Shown here: positions 24,505 through 32,470 of the stretch, piece after piece
Layout: each line of letters starts with the position of its first letter
How positions within the stretch are numbered: position 1 is the stretch's first letter
Assembly: GCF_004345645.1 (NCBI RefSeq)
Contig: NZ_SLWS01000005.1
Coordinates: forward strand, 124,001 to 188,000
Length of the DNA: 64,000 bases
Source of the DNA: Actinocrispum wychmicini
GTDB taxonomy: Bacteria > Actinomycetota > Actinomycetes > Mycobacteriales > Pseudonocardiaceae
Reading direction: 5' to 3'
Translations under genes and position numbers: made by a program
The notes under the pieces: generated by a model
Told to the model about the DNA's origin: nothing
Database searches by the model: none
What the model saw: the letters and a program-made list of their open reading frames with translations, nothing else

Positions 24505-25326
24505 CTAGACCGATTCGCTCGACAGCCGCCAGAACGGCGACACCGGCCCGTGCCCTTTCCCGAGCGAATACGAGTCCCGGACCGACCGAACGATGAACCG
24601 CTTGCCGAAAGCGACCGCCGCCGGCACGGCAACCCCTTGGGCCAGCTGGGAAGCGGTCGCCGAGGCCAACGTGTCCCCACTGCCGTGGGTGTTCCCGGTG
24701 TCGAAGCGGGGACCTGGCAGCTCGTGCACGTCCGTGCCGTTGGACAGCAGATCCACGCAGTCGTCGACGTTCCGCATGTGCCCGGCTTTGACCAACGCCC
24801 ACTCCGGTCCGTACGCCAGCAGCGCGTCGGCCGCCTGCTCCTGGGTTTTCCGGTCGGTCACGTCGATCCCGGTGAGCAGGCGGACCTCGTCCAGGTTCGG
24901 TGTCACCAGGGTCGCGCGGGGGAACAGTTCGGTCCGCAGGGCGTCCAGGGCGTCGTCCCGGAGCAGCTGGTCGCCGCCCATCGAGGCGCAGACCGGGTCG
25001 ACGATGAACGGGATGTGCCCGTCCTTGCCGATGCCGACCCGGTCGCAGGCGCCGGCCACCGCGACGATGATCTCCGCGTTGGCCAGCATGCCGGTCTTCG
25101 CCGCCTGAACGCCGATGTCGACCGCGACCACTTCGATCTGGTCGGCCACCACGTGCGCGGGGATCTCCACGATCCCCGTGACACCGATGGTGTTCTGCAC
25201 GGTCACCGCGGTCACCGCCGTCATTCCGTGGACGCCGCAGGCGAACAACGTCCTGAGGTCGGCCTGCAGGCCGGCACCACCGCCGGAATCGCTTCCGGCG
25301 ATGGTGAGCACGGTCGGTGGTGTCAT
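24505..25326 (-). CDS. thiD: Hydroxymethylpyrimidine/phosphomethylpyrimidine kinase
   Basis: Two-step kinase producing HMP-pyrophosphate. The 273-residue ribokinase-fold protein has TIAGSDSGGGAGLQADLRT at the N-terminus, FIVDPVCASMGGDQLL, TPNLDEVRLLTGI, LVKAGHM and the catalytic GNTHGSGDTLASA (anion hole and Asp). The ATG overlaps the thiC stop (ATGA), so thiC-thiD are translated together under the upstream TPP riboswitch. Confidence 0.94.
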   Translation of the reverse strand: MTPPTVLTIAGSDSGGGAGLQADLRTLFACGVHGMTAVTAVTVQNTIGVTGIVEIPAHVVADQIEVVAVDIGVQAAKTGMLANAEIIVAVAGACDRVGIGKDGHIPFIVDPVCASMGGDQLLRDDALDALRTELFPRATLVTPNLDEVRLLTGIDVTDRKTQEQAADALLAYGPEWALVKAGHMRNVDDCVDLLSNGTDVHELPGPRFDTGNTHGSGDTLASATASQLAQGVAVPAAVAFGKRFIVRSVRDSYSLGKGHGPVSPFWRLSSESV

Positions 25327-27005
25327 CAGTCGGTCTCAGTGCTGAAGCTCGACCCGGCAAGCAGGTCTTCGGTCGGGAGGTACACCTTGTCGCCGTGGTC
25401 GTGGAACTGTTGTGACATCTCCTGCATCCCGGCCTCAATCGCGTCCACAGTAGACAGATGGTGCTCCTCGGCGTACTTGCGCACGTCCTGGGTGATCCGC
25501 ATGGAACAGAACTTCGGGCCGCACATCGAGCAGAAGTGCGCGGTCTTGGCCGGTTCCGCCGGCAGCGTCTCGTCGTGGAAGGCGCGCGCGGTGTCCGGGT
25601 CGAGCGAGAGGTTGAACTGGTCCACCCAGCGGAACTCGAAGCGCGCCTGGGAAAGCGCGTCGTCCCACGCCTGCGCGCCCGGGTGGCCCTTGGCCAGGTC
25701 CGCGGCGTGCGCGGCGATCTTGTACGTGATCACGCCGGTCTTCACGTCGTCCCGGTTGGGCAGGCCCAGGTGCTCCTTCGGGGTCACGTAACACAGCATC
25801 GCCGTGCCGGCCCAGCCGATCTGGGCCGCGCCGATCGCCGAGGTGATGTGGTCGTACGCCGGCGCGATGTCGGTCGCGAGCGGGCCGAGGGTGTAGAACG
25901 GCGCCTCGCCGCACCATTCCTCTTCGAGCCGGACGTTCTCCATGATCTTGTGCATCGGCACGTGCCCGGGGCCTTCGATCATCACCTGCACGTCCCGCGC
26001 GCGGGCGATGTGCGTCAGTTCGCCGAGCGTGCGGAGCTCGGCGAACTGGGCTTCGTCGTTGGCGTCGGCGATCGAGCCGGGCCGTAAGCCGTCGCCCAGT
26101 GAGAAAGTCACGTCATACGTGCGCAGAATGTCGCACAGTTCCTCGAAGTTGGTGTAGAGGAAGCTCTCCTTGTGGTGCGCGAGGCACCACGCCGCCATGA
26201 TCGAGCCGCCGCGGGACACGATCCCGGTGACCCGCTTGGCGGTGAGCGGGATGTACCGCAGCAACACACCGGCGTGCACGGTCATGTAGTCGACGCCCTG
26301 CTCACACTGCTCGATCACGGTGTCGCGGTAGGCCTCCCAGGTCAGCGCGGCCGGATCGCCGTTGACCTTCTCCAGCGCCTGGTAGATCGGAACCGTGCCG
26401 ATCGGGACCGGCGAGTTGCGGATGATCCACTCGCGGGTCTCGTGGATGCGCCTGCCGGTGGAGAGGTCCATCACGGTGTCCGCGCCCCACCGGGTGGCCC
26501 AGACCATCTTGTCCACCTCGGCCTCGATCGACGAGGACACCGCGGAGTTGCCGATGTTGGCGTTCACCTTGACCAGGAACCGCTTGCCGATGATCGCCGG
26601 CTCGGACTCGGGGTGGCACCGGTTCACCGGGATGACCGCCCGGCCGGTGGCCACCTCCTTGCGGACGAACTCCGGGTCCATGTTCTCGCGGGCCGCGACG
26701 AACCGCATCTCCTCGGTGACGATCCCGGCCTTGGCGTACGCCAACTGGGTCACCGCGCCGTTCACCGGCGGCCGCCGCCAGCCCTCGCGGATCCGGGGGA
26801 GTCCACTATGGACGTCGATCACTGTGTTGTCGTCGGTGTACGGGCCGGACGTGTCGTACAGGTCGAAGTGCTCGCCGTTGGTGAGCTCGACCCGGCGGAA
26901 CGGCACGCGAACGCCGGCCCCGACGTCGCGGTACTCCTTGTGCGAGCCGGAGATCGGCCCGGTGGTGATGGTCGGCTGGACAGAACGGTCCTCAAGCGCC
27001 GTCAT
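25326..27005 (-). CDS. thiC: Phosphomethylpyrimidine synthase
   Basis: Radical SAM enzyme that converts aminoimidazole ribotide to HMP phosphate. The 559-residue protein has NANIGNSAVSSSIEAEVDKM, HAGVLLRY, SRGGSIMAAWCLAHHKE, IEGPGHVPMHKI and the C-terminal CxxCxxxxC cluster site CSMCGPKFCSMR. Start ATG 27005 is preceded by AGGGAAGGAAGG that forms the last part of the riboswitch. Length and motifs are complete. Confidence 0.96.
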   Translation of the reverse strand: MTALEDRSVQPTITTGPISGSHKEYRDVGAGVRVPFRRVELTNGEHFDLYDTSGPYTDDNTVIDVHSGLPRIREGWRRPPVNGAVTQLAYAKAGIVTEEMRFVAARENMDPEFVRKEVATGRAVIPVNRCHPESEPAIIGKRFLVKVNANIGNSAVSSSIEAEVDKMVWATRWGADTVMDLSTGRRIHETREWIIRNSPVPIGTVPIYQALEKVNGDPAALTWEAYRDTVIEQCEQGVDYMTVHAGVLLRYIPLTAKRVTGIVSRGGSIMAAWCLAHHKESFLYTNFEELCDILRTYDVTFSLGDGLRPGSIADANDEAQFAELRTLGELTHIARARDVQVMIEGPGHVPMHKIMENVRLEEEWCGEAPFYTLGPLATDIAPAYDHITSAIGAAQIGWAGTAMLCYVTPKEHLGLPNRDDVKTGVITYKIAAHAADLAKGHPGAQAWDDALSQARFEFRWVDQFNLSLDPDTARAFHDETLPAEPAKTAHFCSMCGPKFCSMRITQDVRKYAEEHHLSTVDAIEAGMQEMSQQFHDHGDKVYLPTEDLLAGSSFSTETD

Positions 27006-27009
27006 AACG

Positions 27010-27118
27010 CCTTCCTTCCCTACGCCGGCATTACCCGGTCAGGTTCATGCGGTCGGCGGCACCCGGTCCATAAAGGACACGAACCGCCCTCTCAGCCCGC
27101 TGTGGCGCGAGCTCCCGC
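27010..27118 (-). ncRNA. TPP riboswitch (THI element) of thiCD
   Basis: On the minus strand: GGGAGC (27116-27111), CTGAGAGG (27095-27088), GAACCTGACCGGGTAATGCC and GCGTAGGGA ending at about 27017, directly before the GAAGG ribosome-binding site of thiC. A longer variable P3 region than the thiO copy is present. Translation control by sequestering the Shine-Dalgarno is likely. Confidence 0.95.
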
Positions 27119-27194
27119 GACGTTGCAAAAAAGTCATCTCGACCATAGCCATCATGACCGCGCAATGCCAAGCCGACCGGCGTACCGTTTCGCT

Positions 27195-27797
27195 GTGACC
27201 TCCGTACCGGGCCTGCGTCAGCTGGCAAGACCCGACGGGGTCGTGCCGTGCGCGGACTGCGGCGAACCGGCCGGCCGCGGCTACCCGGCGTGTCCGGCGT
27301 GCGAGGACTTCGTCGACCGGTACTGGGCGGCGGACTGGCTGGCGGCGCTGGCCGGCACCCCGGCGGACCTGATCACGGCCGTCCTGGTGGACGACGGCGG
27401 CACGTACCCGTGGACGTGCCTGGACTGGGCGTTGCGGCTGTCGAACTGCGCCGGCTGCGGCCGGGAGGCCACGACCGGCGAGATCGAGTGCGCCCACTGC
27501 GCCATCGCGGACGAGAAGCGGTGGATGGCCGGCGGTGACATGACCCCGAACGAGCACTCGCTGCGTCAGGCCAGGGTCGCGCTGCGGGCGCCGCACCGGC
27601 ACCGGTCGTCGCAGGTCCAGTACTGGCGGCTGGTGCTGCCGTTTCTGCTGGCCGGCGCCTACTTCACGGCCCGGCAGGCGCAGCGGCTGCGGTCGTTCCT
27701 GATCGCCGGCCGGTACACCGAGCTGGCCTCGTTCGGGACGTTCGAGGAGATGGCGTCCCTGCCTGATCTGCCGTGGCGCGAGGTGGCACCGGCTTGA
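27195..27797 (+). CDS. Zinc-ribbon protein of unknown function
   Basis: A 200-residue protein with two paired-CxxC units, CADCGEP...CPAC near residues 17-35 and CAGCGRE...CAHC near 80-100, suitable for two zinc ribbons or one split site. The rest is helical, including ARQAQRLRSFLIAGRYTEL near the C-terminus and a short hydrophobic patch VLPFLLAGAYF. GTG 27195 lies 6 nt after TACCGT (27183-27188), consistent with a leaderless message; ATG 27165 is the alternative. No function is known to me. Confidence 0.7.
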   Translation: MTSVPGLRQLARPDGVVPCADCGEPAGRGYPACPACEDFVDRYWAADWLAALAGTPADLITAVLVDDGGTYPWTCLDWALRLSNCAGCGREATTGEIECAHCAIADEKRWMAGGDMTPNEHSLRQARVALRAPHRHRSSQVQYWRLVLPFLLAGAYFTARQAQRLRSFLIAGRYTELASFGTFEEMASLPDLPWREVAPA

Positions 27798-27822
27798 CGC
27801 CCATTTACTACATTCCTAGTGT
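27794..27822 (+). promoter_or_regulatory. Strong leaderless promoter of short aldo/keto reductase
   Basis: TTGACG (27794-27799), 17-nt spacer and TAGTGT (27817-27822) match a housekeeping sigma promoter. The GTG start at 27829 begins 6 nt after the -10, so the mRNA should start at the initiation codon. Confidence 0.7.
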
Positions 27823-27828
27823 ATAGCC

Positions 27829-28527
27829 GTGGTGAGACTAGGGGTGGGCACACGCGGGCTGGCGGCGGTCGACGATCCGCAACGTCTCCTGCGCCAGGCG
27901 CTCGACGCGGGGATCACGCTCTTCGACACGGCGGACATCTACGAGACCGAGGAACTGCTCGGCCACGCGTTCGCCGGCATGCGTGATCAGGTCGTCATCG
28001 CGACCAAATGGGGGCACACAGCCGACGGTCCTGACGGGCGCGTGTCGTACGTGCGCAAGGCGCTGACCGCGTCGCTACGGCGGTTACGGACCTCGTACGT
28101 GGACATCTACCAACTGCACGTGGCCGACATGTCCACGTACGCGGCGACGGCACTGCGGGAAGAGTGCGAGAACCTGGTCGCCGAGGGGCTCATCCGCGCC
28201 TACGGCTGGTGCACACCCGACCCAGCCCGCGCCGCCGTGTTCGCCGCCGGCCCCAACTGCGCCACCATCCAGGCTCCCTACGACGACGCCCTGCTGCCCG
28301 TGGTGGACGAGTACGACCTGTCATTGCTGTGCCCCGAGCCCTTCGGCCCGCCCGTGCGCCTCGGCGGCCGCACACCCCTGCAAGGCGCGTTGGCACGGCT
28401 GTGGGCACACTGCCCGCGAGCCGTCGCGCTTCCGCGCGTGCGCACGGTCGCGGACGTCATGGAGTTGGCAGGAGCGGTGACTCACGGACCCCTCACCATG
28501 CGGGAGTTGGCCGCGGTTCGTGGTTAG
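27829..28527 (+). CDS. Short aldo/keto reductase family protein
   Basis: At 232 residues it is well below the usual 300-340. The Asp and Tyr in FDTADIYETEELLG, Lys in VIATKWG and His in IYQLHVAD of the catalytic tetrad are all present, but the last third of the barrel is compressed and the C-terminal cofactor-binding stretch is reduced to LPRVRTVADVMELAGAV. It may be a minimal active enzyme or a non-catalytic relative. GTG 27829 or 27832 are both possible. Confidence 0.75.
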   Translation: MVRLGVGTRGLAAVDDPQRLLRQALDAGITLFDTADIYETEELLGHAFAGMRDQVVIATKWGHTADGPDGRVSYVRKALTASLRRLRTSYVDIYQLHVADMSTYAATALREECENLVAEGLIRAYGWCTPDPARAAVFAAGPNCATIQAPYDDALLPVVDEYDLSLLCPEPFGPPVRLGGRTPLQGALARLWAHCPRAVALPRVRTVADVMELAGAVTHGPLTMRELAAVRG

Positions 28528-28537
28528 GTTGTCAGAT

Positions 28538-29434
28538 ATGGAGATCGGATTCGGCGCACCCGTGTCAGGCGCGTGGGCGACCCCGGCGAACCTCGCCGCC
28601 TTCGCCACCAGCGCCGAGTCGCTCGGCTACTCCTCGCTCTGGACGTTCCACCGGCTGCTGACCCCCGAGGCCCCGCTGATGGACCCGGTCTACCGCAGCG
28701 TGCTCGACCCCCTCATGGCCCTGTCGTACATGGCCGCCCGGACCGAACGAATCCGCCTCGGCGTGGCCCTGGTCAACCTGCCGTTCGTGTCCCCGACCTA
28801 CCTGGCGAAACAGGCGGCGTCACTGGACGTGCTGTCCGCCGGCCGGCTCGACCTCGGCCTCGGCGCCGGCTGGCAACAGGAGGAGTTCGCCGCCACCGGC
28901 GCCACCATGGCCAGGCGCGGCGCCCGCACCACGGAGTACGTGTCCGTGCTGCGGACCCTGTGGGCGGACGACGTCAGCTCCTTCGACGGCGAGTTCTACA
29001 CCGTGCCACGAAGCCGGATGAACCCCAAACCAGTCCAGCGTCCAGGCCCACCGGTGCTGCTCGGCGGAGTCGTGCCGGCGGCACTGGCCCGGGCCGGCCG
29101 GATCGCGGACGGCTGGATGTCCCGCAGCGCGACGAACCTGGACGCGATCGCCGACCAGATCGCGGTCGTCCGCGCCGCGGCCACGGCGGCGGGGAAGGAT
29201 CCGGCCCGAGTCCGGATCGTCTGCCGTGGCGTGGTCCGTCCTGGCGAGCGCGGGCCGAGGCTGTCCGGATCGATCGCACAGATCAAAGCGGACGCCGAAT
29301 GGCTCGCCTCCCAGGGCGTGACCGAACTGTTCTACGACCTGAACTGGGACCCACGGATCGGCGACCCGGACGTGTCGCCGAAAGCGGCCACCGAACGAGC
29401 CCAGGAACTCCTTGAGGCCCTCAAGCCAAGCTAG
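28538..29434 (+). CDS. LLM class (F420-dependent type) oxidoreductase
   Basis: A 298-residue luciferase-like TIM-barrel flavin/F420 enzyme. Motifs: IGFGAPVSGAWATPANLAAFA, GYSSLWTFHRLL, TERIRLGVALVNLPF, LDVLSAGRLDLGLGAGWQQEEF and PPVLLGGVVPAALARAGRIADGW, the F420/FMN-binding region. ATG 28538 is preferred over GTG 28520, which overlaps the preceding gene. Substrate is unknown. The last 4 bp overlap the convergent caspase gene. Confidence 0.85.
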   Translation: MEIGFGAPVSGAWATPANLAAFATSAESLGYSSLWTFHRLLTPEAPLMDPVYRSVLDPLMALSYMAARTERIRLGVALVNLPFVSPTYLAKQAASLDVLSAGRLDLGLGAGWQQEEFAATGATMARRGARTTEYVSVLRTLWADDVSSFDGEFYTVPRSRMNPKPVQRPGPPVLLGGVVPAALARAGRIADGWMSRSATNLDAIADQIAVVRAAATAAGKDPARVRIVCRGVVRPGERGPRLSGSIAQIKADAEWLASQGVTELFYDLNWDPRIGDPDVSPKAATERAQELLEALKPS

Positions 29435-30750
29435 TTCTTTGGGATGTACTCCTTGGTGACGATCACGATGACACCCGGAGGGGCGTCCTTGATGCCCTCG
29501 AATCGACGGTCATAGCGCAACCCGAACTCGTTCGCCAGTGCTATCGCCGTACTCTCTTCGGTGGTTTTTGGCCGGTAGTAGACCGTTGTGACGGCGATTG
29601 GCTCGGCATAGTTGCCGCTCGTCTCGATGGTCCAACCGGCGTTGCGGAAGTCGTTGGCGGCGCGGTCGGCCAAGTCTGGGATGTTGCTGTTGTTGTAGAC
29701 CCGTACCGACACATAGGGATATCGCCCCGCCGAGGCAGGGGGGCCGGTGATTGCCGTGCTGGTATCGGTGAGCACGGGCGGCGGGGGAACCACGCCCGCC
29801 GTGGTCGATGAGCTGGTTGTGGGCGTCAGCGGAGGGTCGCTGGGCTTGACCGAGTTCGCGTCCGGCTTGATCACCAGCCACACGCTGACAGCCGCGGCAG
29901 CCACGAAGACCACGACCGCTATGGCCAGCAGCACCTTCCTGCCCCTCGGCGGCCCGTCCGGCTCGGCCACAGGTTCCCGCTGGTGGGCCGGGTTGCGGGT
30001 GAGCGCCAACTGATCCGCCGTGTCCGTACCTCGCTGACCGGGCTTGGGCAGTCCTTCGGCGGTCAGCCTCCGGTGCAGGACCTGGTAGATCGTGCCGAGG
30101 CTGAGCAACTCGGGTCCGTCCGGGATCCCGTGCTCCAGAAGGGTCAGCAGCTCGCCCGTGAAGGCCGTGTACGTCGCGCCGGCCGGTGCCAGGGCCACGG
30201 CGTTCGCTGGCGTCGCGGCGAGGGTGTACGTCCCGCTGATCTCCACCTGGCCGAGGACCTTGTGCCGGTGCGCGCCCATGAAGCCGGCGGTGGCCCGGCC
30301 GCTGAAACAGCAGTCGAGGATCAGTACCCGGTTGCGCGCCGGGCACTCCTGGAAGATGTCCCTGATCATGTCGAACGACAGGGCGCTGACAGGTAGCTCT
30401 TCCGGGTCCGTGTCGGACAACGTCAGGTACAGGTCGTGGCGGAGTTCGCCGGTCAGCCCGTGGCCGGCGAAGTACACCAGGAACGTGTCCTCGGCCTTCG
30501 CCGCGTACTCGCGCAGGAGGCGGTACGTGCCCCGCGTGATCGCCGTATCACCGGCGATCCCGCATCGCTCTCGCACGAACCCGCCGCACCGCGGATCGGT
30601 CAGCGCGGCGACCATCCCGTCCAGGTTGTTGCGCACCGCGGGAAGGTCGGGCAGATCGGTGGACTGGTAGGTGCTGGCACCAATCAACACCGCGTAGGAA
30701 CGTTGAGGGTCAGGCAGCCGCATCGCGGACTGGAGAGTACTCCCGGTCAC
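29431..30750 (-). CDS. Caspase-like protease fused to membrane helix and LytR_C domain
   Basis: A 439-residue protein with three parts. Residues 15-250 are a caspase/metacaspase (C14) domain: RSYAVLIGASTYQSTDLPDL, catalytic His97 in VYFAGHG and catalytic Cys148 in ILDCCFSGRA. The beginning resembles actinobacterial caspases of conflict systems. One membrane helix spans about 272-294, then a Ser/Thr/Pro linker to 340. Residues 344-437 are a LytR_C domain (VRVYNNSNIPDLADRAANDF ... VYYRP ... VTKEYIPKN) closely similar to that of the VirR-like protein 1.7 kb away. Topology predicts a cytoplasmic protease and an external sensor. The GTG overlaps the def stop by 4 nt, so it is coupled to def. Confidence 0.88.
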   Translation of the reverse strand: MTGSTLQSAMRLPDPQRSYAVLIGASTYQSTDLPDLPAVRNNLDGMVAALTDPRCGGFVRERCGIAGDTAITRGTYRLLREYAAKAEDTFLVYFAGHGLTGELRHDLYLTLSDTDPEELPVSALSFDMIRDIFQECPARNRVLILDCCFSGRATAGFMGAHRHKVLGQVEISGTYTLAATPANAVALAPAGATYTAFTGELLTLLEHGIPDGPELLSLGTIYQVLHRRLTAEGLPKPGQRGTDTADQLALTRNPAHQREPVAEPDGPPRGRKVLLAIAVVVFVAAAAVSVWLVIKPDANSVKPSDPPLTPTTSSSTTAGVVPPPPVLTDTSTAITGPPASAGRYPYVSVRVYNNSNIPDLADRAANDFRNAGWTIETSGNYAEPIAVTTVYYRPKTTEESTAIALANEFGLRYDRRFEGIKDAPPGVIVIVTKEYIPKN

Positions 30751-31319
30751 TCATCGAACGGGTCGGGCTCCTTGGCTGGGTCCCACGACAGGTCGGGGAC
30801 TCCCCACCCGTTGCTCTTGACCATTCGCTTCGCCTGCTTGGCGTACCGGCCCACCAGGCGGTTCAGGTACAGCAGGCCGTCCAGGTGATCGGTCTCGTGT
30901 TGCAGGCAGCGGGCGAAGAAACCCGTCCCCGCCACCTCGACCGGCTCGCCGTCCTTGTCCTGGCCGGTGACCTTGGCCCAGCTGGCGCGGCCGGTGGGGA
31001 AGGACTCGCCGGGCACCGACAGGCAGCCTTCGAAGTCGTCGTCCGGGTCGGGCATGGTCTCCGGGCGTTCCGAGGTCTCCAGGACCGGGTTGACCACCAG
31101 GCCCTTGTGCCGGACGCCGTCGTCGTCCGGGCAGTCGTACACGAACAGCCGTAGCGGGACGCCGATCTGGTTCGCCGCCAGGCCGACGCCGTGGGCCGCC
31201 GCCATCGTTTCGAACATATCTTCGATCAGCTGGTGAAGTTCAGCGTCGAATGTGGCAACTTTGTCGGTGGGGTTGTGTAGAACTGGGTCACCGACGATCC
31301 GGATGGGGTGAACGGCCAT
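30747..31319 (-). CDS. def: Peptide deformylase
   Basis: Removes the N-formyl group from new proteins. The 190-residue metalloenzyme has motif I GVGLAANQIG, motif II EGCLSVPGE (metal Cys) and motif III LQHETDHLDG (metal His residues and Glu), all intact. The ATG at 31319 gives the family start AVHPIRIVGDPVL; the open frame continues upstream but without family similarity. The TGA overlaps the GTG of the caspase fusion. It is divergent from the DUF3263-virR-like pair, as in M. tuberculosis. Confidence 0.94.
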   Translation of the reverse strand: MAVHPIRIVGDPVLHNPTDKVATFDAELHQLIEDMFETMAAAHGVGLAANQIGVPLRLFVYDCPDDDGVRHKGLVVNPVLETSERPETMPDPDDDFEGCLSVPGESFPTGRASWAKVTGQDKDGEPVEVAGTGFFARCLQHETDHLDGLLYLNRLVGRYAKQAKRMVKSNGWGVPDLSWDPAKEPDPFDE

Positions 31320-31438
31320 GCGTGTCACTATCCAGCACAACCTCTGTCCGGCTCTGTCCAGGGGAGCAGCGGCACACGGACGCGCCGGTGACGTGGCGCA
31401 CGGCGACGAGTGGGGGCGTGATGTAATGGCAGTGCGGA

Positions 31439-31456
31439 AATCACAGGTGTGTGATT
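31439..31456. promoter_or_regulatory. Palindrome in the def/DUF3263 divergent promoter region
   Basis: AATCACA-N4-TGTGATT, perfect over 7 bp per arm, 31 bp before the DUF3263 ATG. The half-sites are in the opposite order to a Crp site (TGTGA-N6-TCACA), so a different dimeric regulator is more likely. Confidence 0.35.
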
Positions 31457-31486
31457 CCCAGGTGGACACGGGATTCGGGGAGTCGG

Positions 31487-31783
31487 ATGGACGCCGCAGA
31501 GGCACTGGTGCCGGACGGTGAGCCGCGGGGCGGCTTGACCGACCGGGAACGGGTGATCCTCGCCTTCGAGCGGCAGTGGTGGAAGTACGCCGGCGCCAAG
31601 GACCAGGCGATCCGGGAGATCTTCGGGATCACGCCGACCCGGTACTACCAGTTGGTCAACGACCTGATCGAGAAGAACGAGGCCCTGGCGGCCGACCCGT
31701 TGCTGGTGAAGCGGCTGCGCCGGCTGCGCACCGGACGGGTCCGCTCGCGTGGGGCGCGAAAGCTGGGTGTCGAGCCACAATGA
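31487..31783 (+). CDS. DUF3263 family protein
   Basis: A 98-residue protein of the DUF3263 family (M. tuberculosis Rv0430 type). The core TDRERVILAFERQWWKYAGA followed by KDQAIREIFGITPTRYYQLVN looks like a helix-turn-helix, so a DNA-binding role is likely but unproven. ATG 31487 follows GGGGAGTCGG. The stop overlaps the ATG of the VirR-like gene (ATGA). Confidence 0.88.
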   Translation: MDAAEALVPDGEPRGGLTDRERVILAFERQWWKYAGAKDQAIREIFGITPTRYYQLVNDLIEKNEALAADPLLVKRLRRLRTGRVRSRGARKLGVEPQ

Positions 31784-32403
31784 CCAGCCCGGAGGGGGCA
31801 GGACCAACCCGGCCGGGCCGCCTGGCCGGACTGGCCCTGCTCGCGGTGGCCGCGATCGCCTTGGTGGTCGGCCTGATCTCGGTGTTCGGCGGAGGCGGGT
31901 CGGACCAGCCCACGAACAACACGGCCGGCACGCCCGCCGCCGGCACGCCGTCGCAGGAGCCACCGTCCAGCCCGGGGTCGCCACCGCCGTCCTCGGCCAC
32001 GCCGCCTTCATCCGAGACGCCGCCGAGTTCCCCGCCGCCGTCGTCGTCGAGTTCGACGCCGTCCAGCGAGGCCCCACCGTCCCCGCCACCGGACACCACG
32101 CCCGGCCATGTCCAGCCGGTGCAGGTCCTCAACAACAGCAAGATCACGGGGCTGGCCGATCGGGCCGCAACCGATTTCCGCAACAGGGGCTGGAACGTCA
32201 CGGCGGTGGACAACCTTTCGGAAACGCAGGCCAAGGTCCCCTTCACCACGGTCTACTACCGGCCGGGCACTGCCGAGGAGGCGGAGGCCAGGGACCTGGC
32301 CAACCAGTTCGGCCTGCACGTGGACCGTCGCATCGAGGGGCTCAGGAACTTCGGACCCGGCCTCATCGTGGTCGTCGCCAAGGAATACAACCCGAAGAAC
32401 TGA
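31780..32403 (+). CDS. VirR-like membrane protein with LytR_C domain
   Basis: A 207-residue protein: short basic cytoplasmic start, membrane helix about residues 18-40, a ~65-residue linker almost entirely Ser, Pro and Thr, and a C-terminal LytR_C domain (about 110-205, VQVLNNSKITGLADRAATDF ... VYYRPGTAEEAEA ... KEYNPKN). It occupies the position of M. tuberculosis Rv0431 (VirR), which affects vesicle release and envelope integrity. Coupled to the DUF3263 gene. The same domain terminates the nearby caspase fusion. Confidence 0.87.
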   Translation: MTSPEGAGPTRPGRLAGLALLAVAAIALVVGLISVFGGGGSDQPTNNTAGTPAAGTPSQEPPSSPGSPPPSSATPPSSETPPSSPPPSSSSSTPSSEAPPSPPPDTTPGHVQPVQVLNNSKITGLADRAATDFRNRGWNVTAVDNLSETQAKVPFTTVYYRPGTAEEAEARDLANQFGLHVDRRIEGLRNFGPGLIVVVAKEYNPKN

Positions 32404-32470
32404 CTGCCCTGGAACAACCCCGCGCGCGAAACGTTGTAGTTGGTGCAACGGTGTAATCACGCATGGGTTG

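Noticed and set aside
26172..27194. Long plus-strand open frame joined to the zinc-ribbon gene
   Set aside because: It is antisense to thiC and runs through the TPP riboswitch; composition is Arg/His/Val rich as expected for an antisense frame. Only the part from 27195 is kept.
31439..31456. Crp binding site before DUF3263
   Set aside because: The half-sites TCACA and TGTGA are in the reverse order and the spacing is 4, not 6.
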